DNA of 64,000 nt from Bacteroidales bacterium (lineage in GTDB: Bacteria > Bacteroidota > Bacteroidia > Bacteroidales > UBA932): assembly GCA_017395045.1 (NCBI GenBank), contig JAFPWG010000014.1, positions 95,481 through 159,480 of the forward strand. Direction: 5' to 3'. This document shows positions 19,352-28,609 of the stretch, piece after piece. Under the pieces are notes generated by a model. That model had not been told where the DNA came from. It did no database searches and saw only the letters and a list, made by a program, of their open reading frames with translations. The position numbers and the translations under genes are program-made. Every line of letters starts with the position of its first letter. Within the stretch, counting starts at the first letter, position 1.

Positions 19352-20659
19352 ATGGCACTAGTTGCAATCGTGGGACGGCCGAACGTGGGCAAGTCCACCT
19401 TATTCAACCGCCTGGTGGGCATGCGCCAGGCCATCGTCGACGAGACCGCCGGCGTGACCCGGGACCGGCACTACGGCAAGTGCGAGTGGTGCGGGACCGA
19501 GTTCTCGGTGGTGGACACCGGCGGCTACACCTCCAATTCGGACGACGTCTTCGAAGACGCCATCCGGCGCCAGGTGGTCATCGCCGTGGAAGAGGCCGAC
19601 GTGGTCCTGTTCATGTGCGAGGCCGCAACCGGCATCACCGACTACGACGAGGAGATCGCGGACCTGCTCCGCCGGTCGAAGAAACCCGTCGTCCTGTGCG
19701 TGAACAAGGTCGATTCCGGCGAGAAGATGTACGACGCGTACGACTTTTACGGGCTGGGACTCGGCGAGGTGTGGAGCATTTCCGCAGCCAACGGTTCCGG
19801 CACGGGGGACCTCCTGGACGAGATCGTCCGCGTGCTTCCGGAGGAGTCGGCGGAGGAGGAAGACCACTCCGACATCCCGCACATCGCCATCGTGGGACGT
19901 CCGAACGTGGGCAAGTCCTCGCTGACGAATGCCCTTCTGGGCGAAGAACGGAACATCGTTACGCCGGTTGCCGGCACCACGCGCGACTCCATATCCACTT
20001 ACTATAACAAGTTCGGTCACGAGTTCATGCTGGTGGACACCGCCGGCATGCGCAAGCGGGCGAAGGTCACCGAGGACCTGGAATTCTATTCCGTCCTCCG
20101 GGCCATGCGCACGATCGAGCATTCGGACGTGTGCATCCTCATGATCGACGCCACGCTGGGCATGGAGGCGCAGGACATGAACATCTTCAACATCATCCAG
20201 AAGAACCGCAAGGGCTGCGTCATCGTCGTGAACAAGTGGGACCTCTTCGAGAAGGAGTCCAACACGATGCGCGACTACATCGTGGCCCTGAAGTCCCGCC
20301 TGGCTCCGTTCAACGACATTCCGATCGTGTTCACGTCCGTGATCAACAAGCAGCGCATCCTGGAGGTGCTGAATGCCGCCGCCCACGTGGCGGAGAACAT
20401 GAAGCGCCGCATCCCCACATCCGAGCTGAACGACGCGATGCTTCCCGAGATCGAGAACTATCCGCCGCCGGCCTGGAAGGGGAAGTATATCAAGATCAAG
20501 TACGCCACGCAGCTTCCTACGCGCACGCCGCAGTTCGCTTTCTTCTGCAACCTGCCCCAGTGGGTGAAGGACCCGTACAAGCGGTTCCTGGAGAACAAGC
20601 TCCGCGAGCATTTCGACTTCACCGGCTGCCCCATCCAGGTGTATGCCCGTGCGAAATAA
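19352..20659 (+). CDS. der: Double-domain ribosome assembly GTPase Der/EngA
   Basis: Essential GTPase in 50S assembly with two G domains in tandem and a C-terminal KH-like domain; 435 residues, normal length. The first G1 motif is GRPNVGKST (8-16) with G3 DTGGY and G4 NKVD; the second is GRPNVGKSS near residue 179 with DTAGM and NKWD. The C-terminal KH-like part includes [19 protein letters not shown]. Its last 17 bases overlap the chosen xseA start. Confidence 0.97.
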   Translation: MALVAIVGRPNVGKSTLFNRLVGMRQAIVDETAGVTRDRHYGKCEWCGTEFSVVDTGGYTSNSDDVFEDAIRRQVVIAVEEADVVLFMCEAATGITDYDEEIADLLRRSKKPVVLCVNKVDSGEKMYDAYDFYGLGLGEVWSISAANGSGTGDLLDEIVRVLPEESAEEEDHSDIPHIAIVGRPNVGKSSLTNALLGEERNIVTPVAGTTRDSISTYYNKFGHEFMLVDTAGMRKRAKVTEDLEFYSVLRAMRTIEHSDVCILMIDATLGMEAQDMNIFNIIQKNRKGCVIVVNKWDLFEKESNTMRDYIVALKSRLAPFNDIPIVFTSVINKQRILEVLNAAAHVAENMKRRIPTSELNDAMLPEIENYPPPAWKGKYIKIKYATQLPTRTPQFAFFCNLPQWVKDPYKRFLENKLREHFDFTGCPIQVYARAK

Positions 20660-21857
20660 AACCGTGGCAAGGGATTACCTGGAGTTGTCTGAGCTGCTCG
20701 CCAGGGTGAAGGAAGGGGTCGAGGACGCCTTCCCCGACCGGTATTGGGTAAAGGGCGAGATCAGCTCCTGGAGTCCCAGGGCCAATGGCCACTGCTACCT
20801 GAACCTGTCCCAGAGCGTGGACGGGAAGCAGGTGGCGGACATCCGGGCGATGATCTGGAAATGGCAGTACCCCCAGCTGAAGGTCTTTTTCGAGGATACG
20901 ACGGGACAGGAACTCCGGGCCGGCATCACCGTGCTGGTCCGGGTACAGGTGAGTTTCAGCGAACTGTACGGGATTTCCCTGTTCATCGACGATATCGACC
21001 CGGCCTTTACCGTAGGGGAGCAGGCCCTGGCGAAGAAGAAGGCCATCGAGAAACTGACGAAAAGCGGCTATCTGGATATGCAGCAGGAACTTGCGCTGCC
21101 CAGGCTGCCCTATGCCCTGGCCGTCATTACGTCGAAGACGGCCGCGGGGTACGGCGATTTCCGCCGTCACTTGCTGGAGAACGGGGCGGGATATGCCTTC
21201 CGGCTGGACCTGTTCGAAGCCCTGATGCAAGGGGAACAGGCTCCTGCTTCTATCATTTCGGCCCTGCTGGAGGCGCAGGAGCACCCCTACGACGCCATCC
21301 TGATCCTTCGCGGCGGAGGTTCGGAGATGGATCTTTCCTGTTTTGACGATTACGACCTGGCCGTAGCCATCGCCACCTGCCCGGTTCCGGTGATAACCGC
21401 CATCGGTCATGACAGGGATTATCATATCGCCGACATGGTGGCGAACCGCTACGTAAAGACGCCCACCGCCCTGGCGGACCTTTTCCTGGACGCCTATGCG
21501 GAGGAAGACGCCACCCTGGATATGCTGGAGGCGCGGGTGCGGAAGGCCGTCTCCGACCGTCTGGCCGGCATGACCCGGACGGTAGATGCCGCCGTGGCGC
21601 GGCTCCGTTTCGCCGTGGAAATGCGTCTCAGGCAGGCCGAATCGGCCCTGGCCCTGCAGGAAGCACTCATCGCCAAGTCCGACCCGCGCAGCATCCTGCG
21701 GCTGGGCTACGTGCTGGTGACCGGCGGGGACGGAAAGGTCCTCAAGACCGCCGCCCGGGTGCGGGCGGGAGACCGGATCGGCGTGCGTTTCGCCGACGGG
21801 GCGCTGACGGCGACGGTGGATGAAGTGAAACAAGATGCCCGGCCGGGCCGGGCTTGA
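20643..21857 (+). CDS. xseA: Exodeoxyribonuclease VII large subunit
   Basis: Catalytic subunit of a single-strand-specific exonuclease used in repair and recombination; 404 residues. An N-terminal OB-fold ([21 protein letters not shown]) leads to the catalytic core, with [33 protein letters not shown] and [18 protein letters not shown], all conserved in XseA. A helical C-terminal region binds multiple small subunits, encoded next. The start overlaps der; a later start is possible, but the OB-fold begins within the first 30 residues. Confidence 0.94.
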   Translation: MPVRNKTVARDYLELSELLARVKEGVEDAFPDRYWVKGEISSWSPRANGHCYLNLSQSVDGKQVADIRAMIWKWQYPQLKVFFEDTTGQELRAGITVLVRVQVSFSELYGISLFIDDIDPAFTVGEQALAKKKAIEKLTKSGYLDMQQELALPRLPYALAVITSKTAAGYGDFRRHLLENGAGYAFRLDLFEALMQGEQAPASIISALLEAQEHPYDAILILRGGGSEMDLSCFDDYDLAVAIATCPVPVITAIGHDRDYHIADMVANRYVKTPTALADLFLDAYAEEDATLDMLEARVRKAVSDRLAGMTRTVDAAVARLRFAVEMRLRQAESALALQEALIAKSDPRSILRLGYVLVTGGDGKVLKTAARVRAGDRIGVRFADGALTATVDEVKQDARPGRA

Positions 21858-21868
21858 CGAAGAGGGAT

Positions 21869-22063
21869 ATGGAAGAGAAATTCGATTACGCGAAAGCGGT
21901 GGCGGAACTGGAGAAGATCGCCGCCAAGGTGGAGGATCCGGCGACGAAACTGGACGACATCGATGCGCTCGTGGTGCGCAGCAACGCCCTCCTGAAAGGC
22001 TGTCGGGCGTATCTGAGGACCGTGAGGGAAAAGATTGACAAACTGGACACTGACCAAGCATAG
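21869..22063 (+). CDS. xseB: Exodeoxyribonuclease VII small subunit
   Basis: A 64-residue helical-hairpin protein that packs on XseA. The FDYAKAVAELEKIAAKVED start and the DDIDALVVRSNALLKGCRAYL stretch are typical. An AGAGGG sequence lies just upstream of the ATG at 21869; an upstream TTG at 21854 in the same frame would overlap xseA. It is followed almost directly by the branching enzyme gene. Confidence 0.9.
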   Translation: MEEKFDYAKAVAELEKIAAKVEDPATKLDDIDALVVRSNALLKGCRAYLRTVREKIDKLDTDQA

Positions 22064-22064
22064 T

Positions 22065-24062
22065 ATGAAGAAACTTTACGAAACCGATCCGTACCTGCTG
22101 CCCTACAGGGCGGCGATCGAGGCGCGGCACGAGCGCATCCTGGGAATGAAGCGGCACATCGCGGGCGACGGCCTGCTGAAGGATGCCGTGAACAACCACA
22201 TGTACTATGGCCTGCACCGCTGTGACGACGGGTCGTGGGTGTTCCGCGAATGGGCCCCGAACGCCACGAAGATCTACCTCGTGGGCGATTTCAACAACTG
22301 GAAGCGCACGGATGCCTATGCTCTGAAACCTACCGGCAAAGGCAACTGGGAGATCACCCTCCCGTCCTTCTTCCTGAACCACGGCGAGCTGTACAAGCTG
22401 TACATCGAGTGGCCGGGCGGGGCGGGGGAACGCCTTCCTTCCTACGTGACGCGCGTCGTCCAGGATGAAACGACGAAAGTCTTCTCCGCCCAGGTGTGGG
22501 ATCCGGCCGAAAAATACGTCTGGAAGCACTCCCGGGCCGGGAAGCGGCCGCATCCGATGATCTACGAATGCCACATCGGCATGTCCTCCGAGCAGGAGAA
22601 AGTGGCTTCCTTCGAGGATTTCCGCAAGACGGTCCTTCCGAAGGTGAAGAAACTGGGTTACGACACCCTCCAGATCATGGCCCTGCAGGAGCACCCCTAC
22701 TACGGTTCCTTCGGCTATCAGGTTTCCAACTTCTTCGCCCTGAGCTCCCGCTTCGGCACGCCCGAAGAGTTCAAGCGCCTGGTGGACGACGCCCACGGGA
22801 AGGGCATCGCCGTGGTGATGGACATCGTCCACAGCCACAGCGTGGACAACGAGGCGGAGGGTCTGTCGAACTTCGACGGCACCGACCACCTGTACTTCTA
22901 TTCCGGTCCCCAGGGCCATCATCCCGCCTGGGGATCCCGCTGTTTCGACTACGGGAAGGACGAAACGAAGTATTTCCTGCTGTCCAACGTGAAATACTGG
23001 ATGGAGGAGTACCATATCGACGGTTTCCGCTTCGATGGGGTGACCTCGATGCTGTACTGGGACCACGGCCTCGGAAAGGATTTCGTGGGCTATGACAACT
23101 ATTTCAACGGGGGGGTCGATGAGAACGCGGTAACTTACCTCGCCCTGGCGAACATCCTGGTCCGGGAGATGGACCCGAACGCCTTCACCATCGCCGAGGA
23201 CGTCTCCGGCATGGCCGGCCTGGCCGCCCCGCTGGCGGCCGGCGGCGTGGGTTTCGATTTCCGGATGTCGATGGGCGTCGCCGACCACTGGATCAAGTGG
23301 ATCAAGGAACTCTCCGACGAGCAGTGGTCCGTGGGCGAGATCTGGTGGCAGCTCACCAACAAGCGGGACGATGAGAAGACCATCTCCTACGCCGAATGCC
23401 ACGATCAGGCGCTGGTAGGGGACAAGACACTGATATTCAGACTGATGGACAAGGAGATGTATTTCTCCATGAACACGGAGTCCCGGAATCCGGTCGTAGA
23501 CCGGGGCATCGCCCTCCACAAGATGATCCGCCTGGTGACCGCCGCTACGGCGGGCGACGGCTATCTGAACTTCATGGGCAACGAGTTCGGTCATCCCGAA
23601 TGGATCGACTTCCCGCGGGAGGGGAACGGCTGGTCCTACAAGCACGCCCGCCGGCAGTGGTCGCTGGCCGACCCGGACTATCTCCGGTACGGTTTCCTGC
23701 GGAATTTCGACGAGGCGATGGTGCATCTTGTCCGTTCAGAGCGTGTGCTTTATGCCCGTCCGGAACTTCTTGTGCAGGACGAGCAGAAGAAAATCTTGAT
23801 TTTCAGACGCAAAAACTGTATCTTTGCGCTGAATTTCTCGGCGTCGGGTTCCTATGCGGATTACGGGTTCGCGGCACCCGCGGGAGAATGGGTGGATGTC
23901 CTTGACACAGATGAAGCCAGGTTCAACGGCTTCAGCCGCATCGTGTCCGGGGAACACCATTTCACCGTGCCCGAAAAATCACCCAACGGCAATCCGCGGT
24001 ACGGAGATACCCTGTACCTCTATCTCCCCGCCCGCAGCGCTGTCGTACTGAAGAAATTATAA
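22065..24062 (+). CDS. glgB: 1,4-alpha-glucan branching enzyme (GH13, eukaryote-like type)
   Basis: Introduces alpha-1,6 branches into glycogen; 665 residues. A CBM48-type domain (about 45-150, with GDFNNWKR) precedes the (beta/alpha)8 catalytic domain. The catalytic residues fall in DGFRFDGVTSM (nucleophile Asp), TIAEDVSG (acid/base Glu) and AECHDQAL (stabilising Asp). The MYYGLHR, EYHIDGFRFDGVTSMLY and FGHPEWIDFPREGNGWSYKHARRQW motifs are those of the eukaryotic-type enzyme used by Bacteroidota. It opens the glycogen cluster and ends in a TAATG junction with the debranching enzyme. An upstream GTG in frame lies inside xseB. Confidence 0.94.
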   Translation: MKKLYETDPYLLPYRAAIEARHERILGMKRHIAGDGLLKDAVNNHMYYGLHRCDDGSWVFREWAPNATKIYLVGDFNNWKRTDAYALKPTGKGNWEITLPSFFLNHGELYKLYIEWPGGAGERLPSYVTRVVQDETTKVFSAQVWDPAEKYVWKHSRAGKRPHPMIYECHIGMSSEQEKVASFEDFRKTVLPKVKKLGYDTLQIMALQEHPYYGSFGYQVSNFFALSSRFGTPEEFKRLVDDAHGKGIAVVMDIVHSHSVDNEAEGLSNFDGTDHLYFYSGPQGHHPAWGSRCFDYGKDETKYFLLSNVKYWMEEYHIDGFRFDGVTSMLYWDHGLGKDFVGYDNYFNGGVDENAVTYLALANILVREMDPNAFTIAEDVSGMAGLAAPLAAGGVGFDFRMSMGVADHWIKWIKELSDEQWSVGEIWWQLTNKRDDEKTISYAECHDQALVGDKTLIFRLMDKEMYFSMNTESRNPVVDRGIALHKMIRLVTAATAGDGYLNFMGNEFGHPEWIDFPREGNGWSYKHARRQWSLADPDYLRYGFLRNFDEAMVHLVRSERVLYARPELLVQDEQKKILIFRRKNCIFALNFSASGSYADYGFAAPAGEWVDVLDTDEARFNGFSRIVSGEHHFTVPEKSPNGNPRYGDTLYLYLPARSAVVLKKL

Positions 24063-26011
24063 TGCTGACGCATATGGCTTTTTTGAAATTCAACAAGTCC
24101 GAGCTCGTCAACCTGTCCTACTCGCTGAAGCGGGAGATTCTCCTCGCGAGCAAGACGGGCGCTTTCTGCAACACGTCCATCGTCACTTGCAACACGCGCC
24201 GCTACCACGGCCTTCTGGCCGTTCCGGTGGAGCTTTTCGGGGGCTACAGGCACATGCTCCTGTCCTCCCTGGACGAGAGCCTGACCCTCCGGGGGAAGCG
24301 GTTCAACCTGGGCATCCACTGCTACGGGGACGTGTACGAACCGCGCGGACACAAGTACATCGTGGACTTCGACGCCGATCCGGTCCCGATGGTCACCTAC
24401 AAGATCGGCGAGATCCTTTTCCGCAAATCCCTCGCTCTCACGCCGGACAAGAACCAGCTCCTCATCAAGTACGAACTGGTGCAGGCGCCCGCGAAGGTGA
24501 AGCTGGAACTGAAACCTTTCCTGTCCTTCCGCCGCGTGCATGACCTGACGCACCAGAATGCGGAAGCCCGGACCGAGGCGAAGGCCATCGAAGGCGGTGT
24601 CGCCTTCAACCTCTATGAAGGCTTCCCCGACCTGAACCTGCAGGTCAGCGGTACGTCCGCGTTCAAGTCGGCCCCGTGCTGGTACAACGACGTCACCTAT
24701 TCCGACGAGATGCGCCGTGGTTTCGACTGCCGCGAGGACCTCTTCGTCCCGGGCAACTTCGAACTGACGCTGAATCCCGGCGATTCCGTGGTCTTCTCCG
24801 CCAGCGCCGACGGCCCGGTCGCGAAGGCCGGCCTCAAGCGCCGTTTCGAGACCACGGTGGGCAAGATCGGTCCCATCACATCCTTCCGCGACCAGCTCGT
24901 GCGGGACGCCGACCTGCTGATCCGGGACGGAAACGGCCATAAGCAGGTCGTTGCGGGTTATTCCTGGCTGCTCACCGGCCTCCTGCGCGAGACGCTTTAT
25001 TCCCTCGCCGGCCTCACCCTGTACGGCAAGGACGATCCGAAGGAGTTCGAGGAAATCCTGGACAACCTCATCGCCGACGAGCAGGAGCGCCTGTTCCGCC
25101 GCACGACGCAGGTGGAGGCGCCGCTCTATATGACCGTCACCCTGCAGCAGTACATCGCCTATGCCGGCAATGAGAAGCATATCTGGACCAAGTACGGCGA
25201 TACCCTGAAGGGCATCCTGGCCAGCTATCTGCCGGGCCGCCGCAAGGAAGTGGCCATGCAGCCGAACGGTCTCCTGTGGGCCCAGGTGGACGGCGTCGCC
25301 CTCTCCTGGATGAACGCCTACATCAACGGCCGTGCGGTGAACGAGCGCCCTGGTTACCAGGTGGAAACGAACGCGATGTGGTACAACGCCATCTGCTTCG
25401 CCCTGGACATGGAAGCCAGGTACGGACCCAGGAACAGCGCGTTCGTAAAGGAATGGACTCCTATCAAGGCGCTGGTGGACAATAACTTCCAGTCCACTTT
25501 CTGGAATGCGGAATTCGGCTTCCTCGCCGACTATGTGGACGGCTACGGCCAGAACCTGGACCTCCGTCCGAACCAGCTGTGGGCCGTCTCCCTGGATTAC
25601 AAGGCGGTTTCCGACGAGGTGATCGGTTCCGTGATGCGCGTGGTGAACAACGAACTGGTCACCCGTCGCGGCATCCGCACCCTCTCTCCCCGTGACAGCA
25701 AGTACAAGGGTGTGTACGAAGGCAACCAGATCGAGCGCGATCTCGCCTATACGAACGGTTGCACCTGGATTTTCCTCCTGGCGCAGTACTGCTATGCGAG
25801 CTTCAACATGATGGGCAAGAACTTCGTCAAGCGCGCCCAGTGGCTTACGGAAGGCTTCTACGAGGACCTCTCCAAGCACGGCGTGGGTCACTTCTCCGAA
25901 CTGTACGACGGCGACCCGCCCCACGAGCCGCACGGAGCCGTATCTTCGGCTACGGCAACGTCCGCCCTGCTGATTATCAACTGGTTGATCGATAAATACA
26001 TGGAGGAATAA
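24062..26011 (+). CDS. Glycogen debranching enzyme (amylo-alpha-1,6-glucosidase type)
   Basis: A 649-residue two-domain protein. The N-terminal domain has the archaeal/bacterial-type signature KTGAFCNTSIVTCNTRRYHGLLA; the C-terminal (alpha/alpha)6 GDE_C domain (about 270-649) carries motifs such as GYSWLLTG, MWYNAICFALDMEARYG, LRPNQLWAVSL and SPRDSKYKGVYEGNQIERDLAYTNGCTW. It removes alpha-1,6 branch points so that phosphorylase or amylase can continue. The ATG at 24062 overlaps the branching enzyme stop; MAFLKF (24074) is an alternative start. Co-translated with its neighbours in the glycogen cluster. Confidence 0.9.
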   Translation: MLTHMAFLKFNKSELVNLSYSLKREILLASKTGAFCNTSIVTCNTRRYHGLLAVPVELFGGYRHMLLSSLDESLTLRGKRFNLGIHCYGDVYEPRGHKYIVDFDADPVPMVTYKIGEILFRKSLALTPDKNQLLIKYELVQAPAKVKLELKPFLSFRRVHDLTHQNAEARTEAKAIEGGVAFNLYEGFPDLNLQVSGTSAFKSAPCWYNDVTYSDEMRRGFDCREDLFVPGNFELTLNPGDSVVFSASADGPVAKAGLKRRFETTVGKIGPITSFRDQLVRDADLLIRDGNGHKQVVAGYSWLLTGLLRETLYSLAGLTLYGKDDPKEFEEILDNLIADEQERLFRRTTQVEAPLYMTVTLQQYIAYAGNEKHIWTKYGDTLKGILASYLPGRRKEVAMQPNGLLWAQVDGVALSWMNAYINGRAVNERPGYQVETNAMWYNAICFALDMEARYGPRNSAFVKEWTPIKALVDNNFQSTFWNAEFGFLADYVDGYGQNLDLRPNQLWAVSLDYKAVSDEVIGSVMRVVNNELVTRRGIRTLSPRDSKYKGVYEGNQIERDLAYTNGCTWIFLLAQYCYASFNMMGKNFVKRAQWLTEGFYEDLSKHGVGHFSELYDGDPPHEPHGAVSSATATSALLIINWLIDKYMEE

Positions 26012-26014
26012 GCG

Positions 26015-27304
26015 ATGAGAGTCCTTATGTTCGGCTGGGAGTTTCCTCCCCATATCGCAGGCGGTCTGGGTACGGCCTGCGAGGGCATCGTCAAGGGTCT
26101 CGCCTACAACGGCGTGGAAACCCTCTTCGTGATGCCGTCCGCCTCCGGCGACGAAGACCAGAGCGCCACGACCATCATCAACGCCAGCGACGTGGAGGTG
26201 GATACGGTGTCCGAGTCCGTCGAGGAGTATCTGGACAAGGTCAAGTTCATCCACATCGGCACCAACATGGTTCCTTACGCCGACCCGGAGGAGTTCTCCC
26301 GCCTGGTCGAGGAGGACCGTAGGCGCCAGGTCAAGGATTTCTCCGTGAGCTACGGCCAGAAATACAAGTTCTCCGGCAAGTACGGCGCCAACCTGATGGA
26401 AGAGGTCGCCCGCTATGCGATGGTAGGCGGTACGATCGCCATGCAGCGCAAGAACGACTTCGACGTCATCCACGCGCACGACTGGCTTACCTATTACGCT
26501 GGCATCGCCGCGAAGGAACTCACCGGCAAGCCGCTGGTGATCCACGTGCACGCCACTTCCTTCGACCGCGGCAGCGTGGACAACATCGACACGCGCGTTT
26601 TTGCGATCGAGCAGAAAGGCATGCAGATGGCCGACCGCGTGGTCACGGTGTCCAACCTCACCCGCAACATCGTCATCAACCGCTATGGTATCGACCCGGC
26701 GAAGGTCGTTACGGTGCATAACGCCGTGGACTTCAGCGGCCGGGAGAACCTGGTGGTCGAGCGCGGCGTGAAGGAGAAGGTAGTCACCTTCCTGGGCCGC
26801 ATCACCTACCAGAAAGGCCCCGAGTACTTCATCGAGGCCGCCGCGAAGGTGCTCAAGCGCACCAAGAACGTCCGGTTCGTGATGGCCGGCAGCGGTGACA
26901 TGATGAACCGCAGCATCCGCCACGCCGCCCGGCTGGGCATTTCCGACCGTTTCCACTTCACGGGCTTCCTCCGCGGTGCGGACGTCCAGAAGATGTTCGC
27001 CCTCTCCGACGTGTACATCATGCCGTCCATCTCCGAACCCTTCGGCATTTCGCCCCTGGAGGCGATGCGCACGGGAGTTCCGTCCATCATCTCCAAGCAG
27101 TCCGGTGCCGCCGAGGTGCTCAAGTACGCCTTCAAGGTGGACTTCTGGGATGTGGACGCGATGGCCGACGAGATCTATGCCCTCCTGAATTATCCCGCTC
27201 TCGCGAACTTCTCCGCGCGCGCCGGATACGACGAGGTGAACACCCTCAAGTGGAACGGCGCTACGGCCAAGCTCAAGCAAGTGTACGAATCAGTTGTAAA
27301 GTAG
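26015..27304 (+). CDS. Glycogen-cluster GT4-type glycosyltransferase
   Basis: A 429-residue GT-B fold glycosyltransferase. The N-terminus RVLMFGWEFPPHIAGGLGTA has the glycine-rich acceptor loop of glycogen-synthase-like enzymes; the C-terminal half has the nucleotide-sugar site with LGRITYQKGPEYF and the ExxE-type motif SEPFGISPLEAMRTG. It sits between the debranching enzyme and GH57 amylase, an arrangement found in other Bacteroidales, so an alpha-glucan elongating role is likely. The donor sugar cannot be read from the sequence. Confidence 0.85.
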   Translation: MRVLMFGWEFPPHIAGGLGTACEGIVKGLAYNGVETLFVMPSASGDEDQSATTIINASDVEVDTVSESVEEYLDKVKFIHIGTNMVPYADPEEFSRLVEEDRRRQVKDFSVSYGQKYKFSGKYGANLMEEVARYAMVGGTIAMQRKNDFDVIHAHDWLTYYAGIAAKELTGKPLVIHVHATSFDRGSVDNIDTRVFAIEQKGMQMADRVVTVSNLTRNIVINRYGIDPAKVVTVHNAVDFSGRENLVVERGVKEKVVTFLGRITYQKGPEYFIEAAAKVLKRTKNVRFVMAGSGDMMNRSIRHAARLGISDRFHFTGFLRGADVQKMFALSDVYIMPSISEPFGISPLEAMRTGVPSIISKQSGAAEVLKYAFKVDFWDVDAMADEIYALLNYPALANFSARAGYDEVNTLKWNGATAKLKQVYESVVK

Positions 27305-27325
27305 AAAAGCATAAACAATATCGAT

Positions 27326-28609
27326 ATGGCGACCAAAAGTATCTGCCTGTATTTCCAGGTCCATCAGCCCACCCGGCTCAGACTCTACAGATTCTTCGAT
27401 ATCGGCAAGGATTCCCATTACTATGACGACTTCGCGAACCGGACCATCCTCCGGCGCATCGCCCAGAAGTGCTATCTGCCGATGAATGCGCAGCTCCTCG
27501 AGCAGATCAAGCAGGGCAAGGGCAAGTTCAAGGTGGCCTTCTCCATCTCCGGTTCCGCCCTGGAGCAGTTCCAGCGCTTCGCCCCGGAGGTGATCGACAG
27601 CTTCCGCGCCCTCGCCGAAACCGGCTGCGTGGAATTCCTGTGCGAGACCTATTACCATTCGCTGGCCTCCCTGGCCTCCGAGTCCGAATTCGAGCACCAG
27701 GTGGCCAAGCACAAGAAAGCCATCGAGGACCTGTTCGGTGTCACCCCGACGACGTTCCGCAATACCGAGCTCATTTATTCCAACGCCATCGGCGAATATG
27801 TCTATGGCCTGGGCTTCAAGACGATGCTCACCGAGGGCGCCCGCCACATCATGGGCTGGCAGAGCCCGAACTTCGTGTATTCCTGCGAGACGCAGCCCAA
27901 GCTGAAGCTCCTCCTCCGCAATTCCGGCCTTTCCGACGACATCGCCTTCCGGTTCTCCAACCGGAGTTGGGACATGTGGCCCCTCACGGCCGATAAATAC
28001 CTCACCTGGGTGAAGGAATCCGCCAAGGACGACGACATCGTGAACCTGTTCATGGACTATGAGACCTTCGGCGAGCACCAGAGTGCCGCCAGCGGTATCT
28101 TCGACTTCATGAAGGCCCTTCCGGAGGCCGTGATTGCCGACGGAACCTTCTCCTTCGTGACTCCCTCCGAGGCTGCGAAGAAGCTCAAACCCGTTGGCGA
28201 ACTGGATGTTCCGGACGCCATCTCCTGGGCCGATGAGGAGCGTGACGTCACCGCCTGGCTGGGCAACGAACTCCAGCAGGAGGCCTTCAACAAGGTGTAT
28301 GCGATGACCGAGAAGCTCTCCATCGTGGGCGATCCCGACCTCTGGGAGGACTTCGGTCACCTGCAGGAAAGCGACCACTTCTATTACATGTGCACCAAGT
28401 TCTTCTCCGACGGGGAAGTTCACAAGTATTTCAACCCGTACGACACGCCGTACGAGGCGTTCATCAACTTCATGAACGTCCTTTCCGACTTCCAGATCCG
28501 GCTCGACGAGAAGCGCGCCGCCCTGGACGTGAAGGAGGCTGCCGTCCAGGAGGTGCAGGCCGCGCCCGTCAAGAAAAAGACAACCCGGAAAACTGTCAAG
28601 AAGAAATAA
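27326..28609 (+). CDS. GH57-family alpha-amylase/glucanotransferase
   Basis: A 427-residue GH57 protein, expected to hydrolyse or transfer alpha-1,4-glucans in the cytoplasm (no signal peptide). The N-terminal CLYFQVHQPTRL is GH57 motif 1, the nucleophile glutamate lies in TFRNTELIYSN (about residue 150), and the acid/base aspartate in MDYETFGEH (about 244). The last ~25 residues form a lysine-rich tail (VKKKTTRKTVKKK) not needed for the fold. It is directly followed by the fused synthase-phosphorylase. The exact specificity (amylase, branching or transferase) cannot be decided here. Confidence 0.88.
   Translation: MATKSICLYFQVHQPTRLRLYRFFDIGKDSHYYDDFANRTILRRIAQKCYLPMNAQLLEQIKQGKGKFKVAFSISGSALEQFQRFAPEVIDSFRALAETGCVEFLCETYYHSLASLASESEFEHQVAKHKKAIEDLFGVTPTTFRNTELIYSNAIGEYVYGLGFKTMLTEGARHIMGWQSPNFVYSCETQPKLKLLLRNSGLSDDIAFRFSNRSWDMWPLTADKYLTWVKESAKDDDIVNLFMDYETFGEHQSAASGIFDFMKALPEAVIADGTFSFVTPSEAAKKLKPVGELDVPDAISWADEERDVTAWLGNELQQEAFNKVYAMTEKLSIVGDPDLWEDFGHLQESDHFYYMCTKFFSDGEVHKYFNPYDTPYEAFINFMNVLSDFQIRLDEKRAALDVKEAAVQEVQAAPVKKKTTRKTVKKK

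Noticed and set aside
20619-27280. Two minus-strand frames of more than 1000 codons opposite xseA, glgB, the debranching enzyme and GT4
   Set aside because: Shadow frames caused by codon bias; the plus-strand products are unmistakable.
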